A DNA stretch of 64,000 bases from Stutzerimonas stutzeri. Lineage in GTDB: Bacteria; Pseudomonadota; Gammaproteobacteria; Pseudomonadales; Pseudomonadaceae. The stretch lies in contig NZ_JAMOHZ010000007.1 of assembly GCF_024448715.1 (NCBI RefSeq), forward strand, positions 1 to 64,000, written 5' to 3'. Under the pieces are notes generated by a model. The model was not told the DNA's origin and did not search any database. It saw only the letters and a program-made list of their open reading frames with translations. Shown here in pieces: positions 33,449-47,117 of this stretch (position 1 is its first letter; each line of letters opens with the position of its first letter). A program made the position numbers and the translations under genes.

Positions 33449-35134
33449 TTAGTTCTGGTTTTCCATTTGAGCGCGGATCAGATCACCGATGGTGGTCGGA
33501 CCGGCAGCCGGCTCTACGTCCTGCTTGGTACGCAGTTCCTTCATCGCGTCCTTCTCGTCCTCAACGTCTTTCGACTTGATGGACAAGCTGATAACGCGGC
33601 TCTTGCGGTCGATGCTGATGATCTTGGCTTCGACTTCCTCGCCTTCCTTCAGCACGTTGCGCGCGTCTTCTACGCGGTCACGGCTGATTTCGGAAGCTTT
33701 CAGGGTCGCTTCGATGTCGTTGCCCAGGTCGATGATGGCGCCTTTGGCGTCAACTTCTTTCACGGTGCCACGAACGATGCTGCCCTTGTCGTTGACGGCG
33801 GCGTAATTGGAGAACGGATCGTCTTCCAGCTGCTTGATGCCCAGGGAGATGCGCTCACGCTCCGGATCGACCGACAGGATAACGGTGTCCAGCTCGTCGC
33901 CCTTCTTGAAGCGACGCACGGCTTCTTCACCGACTTCGTTCCAGGAGATATCGGACAAGTGAACGAGACCATCGATGCCGCCATCCAGACCGATGAAGAT
34001 ACCGAAATCGGTGATCGACTTGATGGTGCCGGAGATGCGGTCGCCCTTGTTGAACTGACCAGAGAAGTCTTCCCATGGGTTCGACTTGCACTGCTTGATA
34101 CCCAGGGAGATACGACGGCGCTCTTCGTCGATGTCCAGAACCATGACTTCCACTTCGTCGCCGACCTGTACGACCTTCGACGGGTGGATATTCTTGTTGG
34201 TCCAGTCCATTTCGGAAACGTGTACCAGGCCTTCCACGCCCTCTTCCAGCTCAGCGAAGCAGCCGTAATCGGTGAGGTTGGTGACCTTGGCCACCACACG
34301 GGTGTTTTCCGGGTAACGAGCCTTGATGGCAACCCATGGGTCTTCGCCCAGCTGCTTCAGACCCAGGGAGACACGGTTGCGCTCGCGGTCGAACTTCAGC
34401 ACCTTGACGTCGATCTCGTCGCCAACATTGACGATTTCCGACGGATGTTTGATGCGCTTCCAGGCCATGTCGGTGATGTGCAGCAGGCCGTCGACGCCAC
34501 CCAGATCCACGAACGCGCCGTAGTCGGTGAGGTTCTTGACGATACCCTTGACCTGCTGGCCTTCCTGCAGCGATTCCAGCAGAGCTTCACGCTCAGCGCT
34601 GTTCTCGGCTTCCAGGACGCTACGACGGGAAACGACAACGTTGTTGCGCTTCTGGTCCAGCTTGATGACCTTGAACTCGAGTTCTTTGCCTTCCAGGTGA
34701 GTGGTATCACGCACTGGACGGACATCAACCAGGGAACCTGGCAGGAACGCACGGATGCCGTTAACGTCGACAGTGAAGCCGCCCTTAACCTTACCGTTGA
34801 TAACGCCCTTGACCACTTCCTCAGCTGCGAAAGCCGCTTCCAGAACAATCCAGCACTCGGCACGCTTGGCTTTTTCGCGGGACAGCTTGGTTTCACCGAA
34901 GCCATCTTCAACCGCGTCCAGCGCAACGTGAACTTCGTCACCCACGCTGATGGTCAGCTCGCCCTGCTCGTTGTAGAACTGCTCGACCGGGATGACGCCC
35001 TCGGACTTCAGACCGGCATGGACAGTGACCCAGTCACCATCGATGTCGACCACGATGCCGGTGATGATTGCACCCGGCTGCATGTCGAGGGTTTTTAGGC
35101 TTTCTTCAAAAAGTTCTGCAAAGCTTTCGCTCAT
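33449..35134 (-). CDS. rpsA: 30S ribosomal protein S1
   Basis: 561 residues with six S1 (OB-fold) repeats; the later ones show the classic series [20 protein letters not shown] and [21 protein letters not shown] stands before ATG 35134. S1 brings mRNA to the ribosome and helps unfold it. It is last in the leftward core block. In Pseudomonas, ihfB normally follows rpsA; here the terminator at 33405 and an unrelated marR follow instead. Confidence 0.98.
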   Translation of the reverse strand: MSESFAELFEESLKTLDMQPGAIITGIVVDIDGDWVTVHAGLKSEGVIPVEQFYNEQGELTISVGDEVHVALDAVEDGFGETKLSREKAKRAECWIVLEAAFAAEEVVKGVINGKVKGGFTVDVNGIRAFLPGSLVDVRPVRDTTHLEGKELEFKVIKLDQKRNNVVVSRRSVLEAENSAEREALLESLQEGQQVKGIVKNLTDYGAFVDLGGVDGLLHITDMAWKRIKHPSEIVNVGDEIDVKVLKFDRERNRVSLGLKQLGEDPWVAIKARYPENTRVVAKVTNLTDYGCFAELEEGVEGLVHVSEMDWTNKNIHPSKVVQVGDEVEVMVLDIDEERRRISLGIKQCKSNPWEDFSGQFNKGDRISGTIKSITDFGIFIGLDGGIDGLVHLSDISWNEVGEEAVRRFKKGDELDTVILSVDPERERISLGIKQLEDDPFSNYAAVNDKGSIVRGTVKEVDAKGAIIDLGNDIEATLKASEISRDRVEDARNVLKEGEEVEAKIISIDRKSRVISLSIKSKDVEDEKDAMKELRTKQDVEPAAGPTTIGDLIRAQMENQN

Positions 35135-35207
35135 GTTTATTCCTGCTGTTTTCGGGCGAGGATCCGCCCAATCTCCACATCCCAGATAGAAGTGGGTTCA
35201 TTCATAT

Positions 35208-35248
35208 AAAAAAAGGCCTGCGGGACTAGATCTGGTCTCCCACATGCC
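35208..35248 (-). terminator. terminator or attenuator between cmk and rpsA
   Basis: On the minus strand an 11-position stem (GGCATGTGGGA with TCCCGCAGGCC, one mismatch and one GT pair) is followed by seven T. It lies 60 bases after the cmk stop and 74 bases before rpsA, so it should separate most rpsA transcription from the upstream operon and could control rpsA. Confidence 0.75.
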
Positions 35249-35307
35249 TCCTTGCTAACAGCCCTCGATATCGAGAGACCGTCGGGCCGCCTCTCGGCGG
35301 TCGTTCT

Positions 35308-35994
35308 TCAGGCGAAATCTCGCTTGGCGACTTCGCTCAGAATCTGTCCTAGCACCTGCTCGATAGAGAGATCCGTAGAATCCAGCTGTACCGCATCGTC
35401 TGCTGGCTTCAGCGGAGCCACTTCACGCCGGGTATCGCGCTCATCACGCGCCCGTATCTCATCGAGAAGACTCGCGAGATTAACATCATCACCTTTGGCC
35501 TTCAACTGCAGGAAGCGGCGGTGTGCCCTTTCCTCGGCACTGGCGGTGAGAAATATTTTTAACGATGCGTCGGGGAATACCACTGTTCCCATGTCCCGGC
35601 CATCGGCCACAAGGCCTGGCGGTTCACGAAACGCCTTCTGACGCTGCAGCAGCGCATCGCGCACAACCGACAACGCGGCAACTTGAGAGGCGCCGGCACC
35701 GACCTGCTCGTTACGAATGGCATTGGTGACCTCCTCTCCCTCAAGGATGATCTCCATGCCATGGCCGTCTTTGGCTGCACCGAATTGCACATCCAGATGA
35801 GCCGCCAGTAGTTGGAGCGCCTCCTCGTTGGTCAGGTCGACTCCATGGTTGCGCGCGGCGAAAGCAAGCAAGCGGTAAAGCGCACCGGAATCGAGAAAAT
35901 TCCATCCCAGCTTAGCCGCCAACAGTGCCGCAACCGTGCCCTTGCCGGACCCGCTCGGGCCGTCGATGGTAATAACCGGGACCTGCCTGATCAT
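35308..35994 (-). CDS. cmk: cytidylate kinase
   Basis: 228 residues. P-loop GPSGSGKGT near residues 12-20, the CMP-binding [16 protein letters not shown] and the RDERDTRRE lid. Phosphorylates CMP and dCMP with ATP. Its ATG overlaps the stop of tyrA-aroA by four bases (ATGA), so the two are translationally coupled, the usual order in Pseudomonas. Confidence 0.97.
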   Translation of the reverse strand: MIRQVPVITIDGPSGSGKGTVAALLAAKLGWNFLDSGALYRLLAFAARNHGVDLTNEEALQLLAAHLDVQFGAAKDGHGMEIILEGEEVTNAIRNEQVGAGASQVAALSVVRDALLQRQKAFREPPGLVADGRDMGTVVFPDASLKIFLTASAEERAHRRFLQLKAKGDDVNLASLLDEIRARDERDTRREVAPLKPADDAVQLDSTDLSIEQVLGQILSEVAKRDFA

Positions 35995-38237
35995 GAACTA
36001 CTCTCCACGCCTACCCGCATTCCGACCTTTTCGGCCAGCGAGAGGAAATTCGGAAACGAAGTGGCCACGTTGGCGCAATCGTGGATGCGTATCGGCGCAC
36101 TGGATCGAAGCGCCGCAACGCTGAAGGACATCGCGATGCGGTGATCGCCGTGCGCCCAAACCTCGCCGCCGCCGATGGTGCCGCCACCCTCGATGATAAT
36201 CCCATCCGGAGTCGGTGTAGCCTTCACACCCAGCGTTTGCAGACCATCGGCCATGACTTGGATACGGTCGGACTCCTTGACCCTTAATTCCTCCGCGCCA
36301 CGCAAAGTGGTCCGACCTTCAGCGCAGGCCGCGGCAACGAATAGCACCGGGAACTCATCGATGGCCAGCGGGACGAGATCTTCCGGAATATCAACCCCCT
36401 TGAGCCGAGCGGCGCGCACTCGGATATCCGCAACCGGTTCGCCACCCACTTCCCGCTGATTGGTCAGCTCTATATTGGCTCCCATGAGCCTGAGGATATC
36501 GATAACGCCGGTACGCGTCGGGTTGACGCCAACGTGCTCAAGGGTGATATCTGATCCCGGCGCGATGCTCGCCGCGACCATAAAGAAAGCCGAGGAAGAA
36601 ATATCCGCCGGCACTTCGATATGGGTAGCACGCAACGTATGGCCGGACTCGACGGCAGCCGTGCTGCCCTCGACCTGTACCGGATAGCCGAAGCCTTGCA
36701 GCATCCGCTCGGTGTGATCGCGCGTTGGCGCCGGCTCGGTAACGGAGGTCTTTTCCGCCGCGTAAAGGCCAGCCAAGAGCAGGCAAGACTTCACCTGTGC
36801 GCTGGCCATCGGCATTTCATAGTGCATACCTGAAAGTTTCTGGCCACCGCGAATGGTCAAGGGCGGACGACCTTCGTCCGCCGTCTCGATCACGGCCCCC
36901 ATTTCGCGCAAAGGCTTGGCGACACGGTTCATCGGGCGCTTGGTCAAAGAGGCATCACCGGTCAGGGTGGAGTCGAACGGCTGCGCCGCCAGCAGGCCGG
37001 ACAGCAGGCGCATCGAGGTACCAGAGTTGCCGAGATAGATCGGGCCTGGCGGCGGCTTCAGGCCATGCAGACCAACGCCATGAACGGTTACGCGGCCCTG
37101 GCTCGGACCTTCGATGACTACGCCCATGTCGCGGAATGCCTGGATGGTGGCGAGCGCGTCCTCGCCTTCGAGGAAGCCCTCCACCTCTGTCGTCCCCTCG
37201 GCCAGCGAGCCGAGCATGATGGAACGATGGGAAATGGACTTGTCGCCGGGCACACGAAGCTGGCCGTTCAGGCTGCCACCAGGATTGGCTAGGAAGATCA
37301 GATCATTGGAATGCATAACGTCCACATAGGCTCTGCGAGCCAGTATTTTGCTGAAATGTTCTCGGGCAGCCTTGGCGCGCGTGAACACGCCCAATAATGT
37401 ATGCCCGCCTCCTTCCTCGACCGCGGCGCGCAGTGCGTCGAGGTCAGCACGGAAATCGTCCAAGGTATGCAGCACCGCCTCGCGATTGGCGAGAAATATG
37501 TCATGCCACATCACTGGATCACTACCCGCTATACGGGTGAAATCACGAAACCCACCTGCCGCATAACGGAATATTTCGAGATTCTCGTTCCGCTTGGCCA
37601 GCGAGTCCACCAAGCCGAACGCCAACAGGTGCGGTAGGTGACTGGTAGCCGCCAAGACTTCGTCATGATGCCGAACCTCCATGTGCTCGACATCAGCCTC
37701 CAGAGCGCGCCACAAGCTGTCGACAAGCGATAACGCAGCAGGATCGGTGTCTTGCAAGGGCGTCAGGATGACCTTGTGCCGTCGAAAAAGCGTGCTTTTG
37801 GCAGCAGTAACACCACTCTGTTCCGAGCCGGCTATCGGGTGGCCCGGCACGAAACGCTGTGGCATCCGACCGAACACTTCACCAGCACAGCGCACCACGT
37901 TGCCTTTAGCGCTGCCAACATCAGTAAGCACTGCATCGCCGAGATCGAGCATGGCGAGCTCCGCCAGCAACCGCTCCATCGCCAGGATCGGCACGGCCAG
38001 CTGAATGACATCCGCCCCCTCGCAGGCCTCCGCTAGATTATTCGCGCAGCGATCCACCACACCGAGCTCGACAGCAAGCTCACGGGAACGTGGATCAAGA
38101 TCGAAACCGACCACTTCGCCACAGAGCCCGCGCTCACGCAGACCCTTGGCGAATGAGCCACCAATGAGTCCGAGGCCGACAACGACCAGACGGTGTACCA
38201 GCGGCACGCCGGAGCGCAGCTCAACGTCTCGACTCAA
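35991..38237 (-). CDS. tyrA-aroA: bifunctional prephenate dehydrogenase / EPSP synthase
   Basis: 748-residue fusion. Residues 1-295 are cyclohexadienyl/prephenate dehydrogenase: [46 protein letters not shown]. Residues 305-748 are 3-phosphoshikimate 1-carboxyvinyltransferase: [67 protein letters not shown]. It therefore covers the EPSP step of the shikimate pathway and the tyrosine branch. The start codon is TTG, overlapping the hisC stop as TTGA; no ATG precedes the Rossmann motif, so the unusual start is well supported and coupled to hisC. Confidence 0.97.
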   Translation of the reverse strand: MSRDVELRSGVPLVHRLVVVGLGLIGGSFAKGLRERGLCGEVVGFDLDPRSRELAVELGVVDRCANNLAEACEGADVIQLAVPILAMERLLAELAMLDLGDAVLTDVGSAKGNVVRCAGEVFGRMPQRFVPGHPIAGSEQSGVTAAKSTLFRRHKVILTPLQDTDPAALSLVDSLWRALEADVEHMEVRHHDEVLAATSHLPHLLAFGLVDSLAKRNENLEIFRYAAGGFRDFTRIAGSDPVMWHDIFLANREAVLHTLDDFRADLDALRAAVEEGGGHTLLGVFTRAKAAREHFSKILARRAYVDVMHSNDLIFLANPGGSLNGQLRVPGDKSISHRSIMLGSLAEGTTEVEGFLEGEDALATIQAFRDMGVVIEGPSQGRVTVHGVGLHGLKPPPGPIYLGNSGTSMRLLSGLLAAQPFDSTLTGDASLTKRPMNRVAKPLREMGAVIETADEGRPPLTIRGGQKLSGMHYEMPMASAQVKSCLLLAGLYAAEKTSVTEPAPTRDHTERMLQGFGYPVQVEGSTAAVESGHTLRATHIEVPADISSSAFFMVAASIAPGSDITLEHVGVNPTRTGVIDILRLMGANIELTNQREVGGEPVADIRVRAARLKGVDIPEDLVPLAIDEFPVLFVAAACAEGRTTLRGAEELRVKESDRIQVMADGLQTLGVKATPTPDGIIIEGGGTIGGGEVWAHGDHRIAMSFSVAALRSSAPIRIHDCANVATSFPNFLSLAEKVGMRVGVESSS

Positions 38238-39343
38238 CGTCCGAGCACCTTGCGAAGAACATCCAGAAAACGGGCATTTTCCGCTTCAGTGCCGATAGAA
38301 ACTCTCAGAAACGTCGGCATTCCATAACCTGCGACCGGCCGCACGATAACCCCATCGCGCAGAAGTGCTTGATTTATTGGCGCCGCGTCACGACCAAAAT
38401 CGACCGCAATGAAGTTGCCCTTCGAGGGAATCCAGTCCAGCCCCAGCTGCCTGAAACCCGCCTCGAGCTGGAGCATACCGGCGGTATTGCAAGCCCTGCT
38501 CTCAGTCAGATAGCAAGGATCATCGAGCGCTGCGCAAGCCGCTGCGAGCGCTAGGCTATTGACATTGAACGGTTGGCGCACCCGATTCAGCACATCGGCA
38601 ATCCGCGCAGAACAGATCGCATAACCCACGCGCAGCGCAGCCAGCCCATAGGCTTTGGAGAAGGTTCGCGAAACCAGCAGATTGGAATGTGCGACCAGGA
38701 ACGCCAGGCCATCCGGCAGCTCGCCGCCCTCGGCGTACTCGATATAAGCCTCGTCCAATACAATCAAGACATGTTCGGGCACGCTGGAAAGAAAACTGCC
38801 CAGCGCATCGGCGTCAAACCAGGTGCCGGTGGGATTGTTGGGATTGGCGATGAACACTACACGAGTGTTCTCATCGATAGCCGCAAGCATGGCATCAAGA
38901 TCATGCCCCCACTGCCGGGCTGGAACAGCCTTCGCTTGCGCGCCCACAGCCTGAGTCGCGATAGGGTAAACCGCGAACGCATGCTCACTGAAAACCGCGT
39001 TGAGCCCTGGCGCGAGATAGGCGCGCGCGACAAGTTCGAGGATATCGTTGGAACCGTTGCCGAGCGTCACCTGCTCGATGCCGACGCCATATCGCTCGGC
39101 CAGTTTCTGCTTGAGCACGAAACCGTTGCCATCGGGATAGCGGGTCAACTCGTCGAGCTGCGCTTTGATCGCCTCGATGACCTTCGGACTAGGACCCAGC
39201 GGGTTTTCATTGCTGGCCAGTTTGACGATGGTGAGCGGATTCAGGTTCAGCTCGCGAGCCAACTCATCGACCGGCTTGCCTGGCACGTAAGGCGACAGTT
39301 TCTGCACGCCTGGCTGCGCCAGAGCGAGGAAATCACAACTCAT
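38234..39343 (-). CDS. hisC: histidinol-phosphate aminotransferase (aromatic-cluster copy)
   Basis: 369 residues from ATG 39343, with GGAG eight bases upstream; the frame is open to 39562 but runs through repeat sequence. Fold type I aminotransferase: LASNENPLGPSPKVIEAIKA, FIANPNNPTGTWFD, DEAYIEYAEGG, the PLP lysine in SRTFSKAYGLAALRVGY and the C-terminal FLRVSIGTEAEN. Its place between pheA and tyrA-aroA, equivalent to hisC2 of P. aeruginosa, suggests a main role in transaminating phenylpyruvate or related acids (inference). Confidence 0.93.
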   Translation of the reverse strand: MSCDFLALAQPGVQKLSPYVPGKPVDELARELNLNPLTIVKLASNENPLGPSPKVIEAIKAQLDELTRYPDGNGFVLKQKLAERYGVGIEQVTLGNGSNDILELVARAYLAPGLNAVFSEHAFAVYPIATQAVGAQAKAVPARQWGHDLDAMLAAIDENTRVVFIANPNNPTGTWFDADALGSFLSSVPEHVLIVLDEAYIEYAEGGELPDGLAFLVAHSNLLVSRTFSKAYGLAALRVGYAICSARIADVLNRVRQPFNVNSLALAAACAALDDPCYLTESRACNTAGMLQLEAGFRQLGLDWIPSKGNFIAVDFGRDAAPINQALLRDGVIVRPVAGYGMPTFLRVSIGTEAENARFLDVLRKVLGR

Positions 39344-39354
39344 ATTCAGCTCCG

Positions 39355-39446
39355 CTGGAGCTGGAAGCTCGAAGCTTGAAACCCGAAACTCGAAGCAATC
39401 CAGCATTGCTCTCGGCTTCCAGCTTCCAGCTTCCGACTTCCAGCTG
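39355..39446. repeat. intergenic inverted and tandem repeat (CTTCCAG units)
   Basis: Between hisC and pheA, GAAGC-type heptads (GGAGCTGGAAGCTCGAAGC) on the left face tandem CTTCCAG units on the right (GCTTCCAGCTTCCAGCTTCC), forming a long imperfect hairpin on the transcript. A related CCAGCTTCCAGCC stretch occurs at 44752-44764 between gyrA and mtnA. Not a REP of the TGTAGGAG kind. Confidence 0.6.
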
Positions 39447-39453
39447 CTTTTTC

Positions 39454-40551
39454 TTAGAGTACCGCCTTCGGATAGGACCCCAGCACCTTCAACGCCACCG
39501 CTTCGCGGCCAATCTTCTCCAGTACGTCCTTGATCAGGGGATCCTGATGATGGCCAATGCAATCAATGAAGAATACATAGGTCCATTTGCCGCTGCGCGA
39601 CGGCCGGGTCTCGATCCGCGTGAGATCAATGCCATTGGAATGGAACGGCATCAGCAACTCATGCAGCGCACCCGGTTTGTTGCGCATGGAAACAATGATC
39701 GAGGTCTTATCGTCACCGGTAGGCGGTACTTCCTGGCTACCGATGATGAGAAAGCGCGTGGAATTATCCGGACGATCTTCGATCTTCTCGGCAATCTTTG
39801 TCAGACCGTACAGCTGCGCCGCCATATCGCCAGCGATCGCAGCGGAATTCCATTCGCTCTTTACGCGCTTGGCGGCGTCGGCATTGCTGGAAACAGCGAC
39901 ACGTTCGACGTTCGGATAATGGGCATCCAACCACTTGCGACACTGCGCCAGCGATTGCGCATGAGAGTAAATTCGGGTGATGCGATCGGTCTTGGTCGTT
40001 TCACCAACCAACAAATGGTGATGAATCCGTAACTCGACTTCGCCGCAGATGACGATGTCATGCTCGAGAAAGCTGTCGAGGGTGTGATTGACGGCGCCTT
40101 CGGTAGAGTTTTCTACCGGCACCACGCCGAAATTGACCGCTCCGGCGACCACCTCACGGAATACTTCATCGATCGCCGCCATCGGCTTGCTGATCACCGC
40201 CTGACCAAAGTGCTTGAGCGCTGCAGCTTGGGAAAAGGTACCCTCAGGTCCCAAGTAAGCGACGCGTAGCGGCTGCTCCAGCGCCAGGCAGGAAGACATG
40301 ATCTCGCGGAACAGGCGCGCCATTTCCTCGTTGCCCAGCGGCCCGTTGTTCAACTCCATGATGTGCTTGAGCACCCAGGCTTCACGTTCAGGGCGATAGA
40401 ACACCGCCTCCTCGCCTTCTGCCAGCGATGCGGTTTTGACCCGAGCCACGTCTTGGGCACAACGGGCGCGCTCGCTGATCAGCTCGAGAATCTTCTCGTC
40501 GAGAGTGTCGATGCGTACACGCAGCGCCTTCAGCCGATCGCCATCGCTCAT
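39454..40551 (-). CDS. pheA: bifunctional chorismate mutase / prephenate dehydratase (P-protein)
   Basis: 365 residues. AroQ-type mutase at 1-90 (LRVRIDTLDEKILELISERA), dehydratase at about 95-270 (VAYLGPEGTFSQAAALKHFG, VVPVENSTEGAV, DNSTRFLIIG) and a C-terminal ACT domain (NKPGALHELLMPFHSNGIDL, ESRP-like ETRPSRSGKWTYVFFID) through which phenylalanine inhibits. Its ATG overlaps the serC stop by one base (TGATG). Confidence 0.97.
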   Translation of the reverse strand: MSDGDRLKALRVRIDTLDEKILELISERARCAQDVARVKTASLAEGEEAVFYRPEREAWVLKHIMELNNGPLGNEEMARLFREIMSSCLALEQPLRVAYLGPEGTFSQAAALKHFGQAVISKPMAAIDEVFREVVAGAVNFGVVPVENSTEGAVNHTLDSFLEHDIVICGEVELRIHHHLLVGETTKTDRITRIYSHAQSLAQCRKWLDAHYPNVERVAVSSNADAAKRVKSEWNSAAIAGDMAAQLYGLTKIAEKIEDRPDNSTRFLIIGSQEVPPTGDDKTSIIVSMRNKPGALHELLMPFHSNGIDLTRIETRPSRSGKWTYVFFIDCIGHHQDPLIKDVLEKIGREAVALKVLGSYPKAVL

Positions 40552-41636
40552 CAGCCGTGCTCCTTCTCGAATTCACGCATGTAGGCGACCAGCGCTTCGA
40601 CTGCATCCAGACCTACTGCGTTATAGATAGAGGCACGCATGCCACCTACTGAACGGTGACCTTTGAGGTTGAGCAAGCCGCGCGCATCGGCACCGGCCAG
40701 AAACACCTTATCCAGCTGTTCATCAGCGAGCCTGAACGGTACGTTCATCCATGACCGGGCATTGCTCGCGATCGGATTGGAATAGAAATCGCTGGAATCA
40801 ATTACGCTGTAGAGCAGGTCTTTCTTGACACGGTTGCGCTGCTCCATCGCCTCTACCCCGCCCTGCTCCTTCAGCCACTCGAATACCAGGCCAGAGAGAT
40901 ACCAGGAAAAAGTCGCTGGCGTGTTGTACATAGAGCCATTGTCGGCGGCGATTTTGTAGTTGAGCATGGTCGGGCAGTTGGAACGTGCGTGACCTAACAA
41001 GTCCTCGCGAACAATCACCACTACCAGACCCGATGGACCGATGTTCTTCTGCGCGCCGGCGTAGATCAGACCGAAGCGGGAAACGTCCAGCCGACGCGAG
41101 AGGATGTCGGACGACATATCGACTACGAGTGGCGTGTCGCCAAGCTCCGGCACCCAGTCGAATTGCAGCCCGCCAATGGTTTCGTTACTGGCGTAATGTA
41201 GGTAGGCCGCGTTGGCGCTGAGTGCCCATTCGTTCTGCCCAGGAATAGCGAAATAATCATAAGGTTTGGCACTGGCGGCCACGTTGATCTGACCAAAACG
41301 CTTGGCCTCTTCGATGCCCTTGCGCGACCAGATGCCAGTATCGATGTAATCGGCAACGCCATTTTCGGGCAGTAGATTCAGCGGAATTTCAGCAAACTGC
41401 TGGCTGGCGCCGCCCTGCAGAAACAGCACCTTGTAATTGGAGGGAATGTTCAGCAGATCGCGCAGATCCTGTTCGGCCTTTTCCGCAATGGCCGTGTATT
41501 CGTCGCTGCGATGGCTCATTTCCATGACGGACAGGCCACGACCTTGCCAGTCGAGGAGTTCGGCCTGGGCACGCTGCAGCACAGCCTCGGGAAGCGCGGC
41601 CGGGCCGGCACAGAAATTAAACGCGCGTTTGCTCAT
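40551..41636 (-). CDS. serC: phosphoserine aminotransferase
   Basis: 361 residues from ATG 41636; upstream frame to 41741 is not coding by composition. Begins with the family start KRAFNFCAGPAALPEAVLQ; the PLP lysine is in YAGAQKNIGPSGLVVVIV, and NTPATFSWYL, KGHRSVGGMRASIYNA are conserved. Makes phosphoserine for serine and a pyridoxine precursor. Second gene after gyrA in the leftward block, coupled to pheA. Confidence 0.97.
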   Translation of the reverse strand: MSKRAFNFCAGPAALPEAVLQRAQAELLDWQGRGLSVMEMSHRSDEYTAIAEKAEQDLRDLLNIPSNYKVLFLQGGASQQFAEIPLNLLPENGVADYIDTGIWSRKGIEEAKRFGQINVAASAKPYDYFAIPGQNEWALSANAAYLHYASNETIGGLQFDWVPELGDTPLVVDMSSDILSRRLDVSRFGLIYAGAQKNIGPSGLVVVIVREDLLGHARSNCPTMLNYKIAADNGSMYNTPATFSWYLSGLVFEWLKEQGGVEAMEQRNRVKKDLLYSVIDSSDFYSNPIASNARSWMNVPFRLADEQLDKVFLAGADARGLLNLKGHRSVGGMRASIYNAVGLDAVEALVAYMREFEKEHG

Positions 41637-41780
41637 CTTCGTTCTCTCAAAAACGGTCGATACTATGCTCGCTCCGTACGCGGCCATGAAGCCGGGTCCA
41701 GCGCTCGCTATTCCTTCATCCGCAGCAGGGATCCACAGCAAAACGGCGGCGAAGCCCGTGAAGGCAGCGCCGCCGCTCGA

Positions 41781-44585
<2,805 letters not shown>

Positions 44586-44786
44586 GGAAGCCTGGTTCCT
44601 TATAGTCAGCAGGGTCCTGCGATTAAGCGCGGAATGGTATCACAAGGCGGCATGCCGCTGGAGGCTGTAGGCGTAACGAAGAAAGCACTCGATCCGTGCC
44701 GCTCGTTCATTTACCGGAAGGACACAAGGCCTTAACGCTTCCGTCCAGTTTTCCAGCTTCCAGCCTCTTTACTCGTCCTTTCGCCT

Positions 44787-45863
44787 CTAATGCAGCCGCT
44801 TACGGCTCATCAGAGCAGCGAGCTTGGCGGCGTTCGGACGCTCCACGATGCCTTTCTCGGTCACGATGGCATCGATCAGATCGGCAGGTGTTACATCGAA
44901 TACCGGGTTGAACGCATCGACATCCGCTACGAATCGCTGACCATTGACCTCCAGCAATTCGATGCCTGAGCGCTCCTCGATGGGTATGTCGTCTCCGGTT
45001 TCCAATTCCATGTCGATGGTCGAGCTGGGCGCCACAACCATGAACCGCACGCCATGGTGCATGGCAAGCACGGCGAGCTGGTAGGTCCCGATCTTGTTGG
45101 CGACATCGCCATTGGCGGTGATCCGGTCAGCACCCACAATCACCCAAGTAATGCCGCGCGTTTTCATCAGATGCGCCGCGGACGAATCGGCATTCAGCGT
45201 CACAGGCACACCTTCACCCGCCAGCTCCCATGCCGTCAGGCGGGAGCCCTGCAGCCAGGGGCGGGTTTCATCGGCGTAAACGCACTCGACAAGCCCTTCC
45301 AGATGCGCTGCACGGATCACGCCAAGCGCGGTTCCAAAGCCACCCGTAGCGAGTGCGCCAGTGTTGCAATGAGTGAGCAGGTTTTGCTGATTGCCTTGGT
45401 GCTTGCGGATCAGGTCGACGCCGAACTGCGCCATGGTGAGATTGGCTTCGCGATCGCTCGCGTGAATGGAAGCCGCCTGGGCCTCGGCAGCCATCAGTGG
45501 ATCTTCGCCTGGTTTCAGCCGATCCAGCCGCTCACGCATCTGATTCAGCGCCCAGAACAGATTGACGGCGGTCGGACGCGAGTCGGCAAGCACTTTGAAG
45601 TCGTCTTCCAGCGCCGCACGCCAATCGCCGCCTTCGGCAAGCCGAGTCTTGAGCCCGAGAGCCAGCCCATACGCCGCGCTAATCCCGATCGCAGGAGCAC
45701 CGCGTACGACCATGTCACGAATGGCCGTTGCAACAGCCGCAGCAGAATCGTAGGTGTGCCATAGCTCTTCTAGCGGCAGTTTGCGCTGGTCGAGCAAACG
45801 CAGCTGCCCGCCCTGCCACTCGATAGCCTTTACCTTTTCCGCGGCCAACAAGCGCTCACGCAT
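44787..45863 (-). CDS. mtnA: S-methyl-5-thioribose-1-phosphate isomerase
   Basis: 358 residues from ATG 45863 (AGAGAGG upstream); a frame to 45947 is a spurious extension. Conserved segments: [40 protein letters not shown] with the catalytic Cys, [11 protein letters not shown], and [20 protein letters not shown] with the catalytic Asp. Acts in methionine salvage. Gene order mtnA-gyrA is as in Pseudomonas. Confidence 0.97.
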   Translation of the reverse strand: MRERLLAAEKVKAIEWQGGQLRLLDQRKLPLEELWHTYDSAAAVATAIRDMVVRGAPAIGISAAYGLALGLKTRLAEGGDWRAALEDDFKVLADSRPTAVNLFWALNQMRERLDRLKPGEDPLMAAEAQAASIHASDREANLTMAQFGVDLIRKHQGNQQNLLTHCNTGALATGGFGTALGVIRAAHLEGLVECVYADETRPWLQGSRLTAWELAGEGVPVTLNADSSAAHLMKTRGITWVIVGADRITANGDVANKIGTYQLAVLAMHHGVRFMVVAPSSTIDMELETGDDIPIEERSGIELLEVNGQRFVADVDAFNPVFDVTPADLIDAIVTEKGIVERPNAAKLAALMSRKRLH

Positions 45864-45948
45864 GGCAATCCTCTCTTTAACTTGACTTGCATTCCAGAAC
45901 CACAGGAACAGAACCGGCCCGCTCACCATCTTGAGAGCCGGGGACATG

Positions 45949-45978
45949 AAAAAGCCCGGCCGTTTCCGAGCCGGGCTT
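45949..45978 (-). terminator. rho-independent terminator
   Basis: On the minus strand, stem AAGCCCGGC / GCCGGGCTT with an inner CGG/CCG continuation is followed by five T. It ends leftward transcripts from the peroxiredoxin gene before mtnA. The 230 bases between it and the peroxiredoxin stop hold no recognisable gene. Confidence 0.85.
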
Positions 45979-46208
45979 CAATATTCGATATGTCATGACG
46001 AAGTGATGCGAGCACTCGCGCCCCATACCCGGGCGCGAATCCTAATCGACTGATTTTCCTAGCACAAGCAAAGCCAGCCCGATGCAATCGACAGGTGCGA
46101 ATACCGTGGTCACCGCCCCCTATTTGATCGAAACATTGACCGTCCCGGTATCCTGCCCTGCGCCTATATCGCGAATTCGGACATTCCTACTGGCTTGCCA
46201 GCGTTCGA

Positions 46209-46847
46209 TCAACGGTTCGGCTGTGGCGTCATACGCAGATAAGGCTTCACCGCGCGGTAGCCCTTCGGGAAGCGCTGCTTGAGCTCTTCCTCATCCTTGA
46301 GCGAAGGCACGATCACTACTTCGTCGCCGTCCTGCCAGTTGGCGGGCGTGGCGACCTTATGGTTATCGGTCAGTTGCAGCGAATCGATCACACGCAGGAT
46401 CTCGTGAAAATTGCGTCCAGTGCTCGCCGGATAGGTAATAGTCAGACGCACTTTTTTGTTCGGGTCGATAACGAACAGCGAACGCACGGTCAGGGTGTCG
46501 TTGGCGTTGGGGTGAATCAGGTCGTACAGCTCGGACACCTTGCGATCGGCGTCGGCCAGGATCGGAAAGTTGACCCGCGTATTCTGGGTCTCGTTGATGT
46601 CATCGATCCACTTGATATGCGAATCCACCGGGTCCACCGAGAGCGCGATGGCTTTGACGTTGCGCTTGGCGAACTCATCTTTCAGCTTGGCGGTGAAGCC
46701 AAGCTCAGTGGTGCACACCGGCGTGAAATCGGCCGGATGGGAAAACAGCACGCCCCAGCTATCGCCGAGCCATTCATGGAAATGGATGCGGCCTTCGTTG
46801 GAATCCTGTTCGAAGTCGGGTGCGATGTCGCCGAGACGAATGCTCAT
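46209..46847 (-). CDS. 1-Cys peroxiredoxin (Prx6/AhpC-TSA family)
   Basis: 212 residues. Peroxidatic Cys45 in HPADFTPVCTTELG; the conserved Prx6 segments DPVDSHIKWIDDI, FPILADADRKVSELYDLIHP and a C-terminal extension (ATPANWQDGDEVVIVPSL) are present. No resolving cysteine is seen, as expected for the 1-Cys group. Removes peroxides in the cytoplasm. Monocistronic, ended by the terminator at 45949. Confidence 0.95.
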   Translation of the reverse strand: MSIRLGDIAPDFEQDSNEGRIHFHEWLGDSWGVLFSHPADFTPVCTTELGFTAKLKDEFAKRNVKAIALSVDPVDSHIKWIDDINETQNTRVNFPILADADRKVSELYDLIHPNANDTLTVRSLFVIDPNKKVRLTITYPASTGRNFHEILRVIDSLQLTDNHKVATPANWQDGDEVVIVPSLKDEEELKQRFPKGYRAVKPYLRMTPQPNR

Positions 46848-47117
46848 GTCTTTTCCTCTATGACAGTTGCGTTAAGCCGGCCGCACGGCAACCGGCGCGG
46901 ATGAATCAATACCTGCGCTCAGGCCGTTTTACGGGCCTGTTGTGCAATACGGTTCTGCAAACCGGCATATCAGACAGCGGATCGATTCGCAGCCCATCGC
47001 AATGCCTTCAGAAAGTAATGGAGGCAGTCTAGACACAACCACGAATTGATAAAAAATAAGAAGCTATTTGCTTATTCCATGAATATTTTTTAAACGCCTC
47101 GGACAACGCAATCTTAC

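Noticed and set aside
33374-35098. A 574-codon open frame on the plus strand
   Set aside because: It is antisense to rpsA; S1 repeats on the minus strand are unmistakable, and the long opposite frame results from the codon bias.
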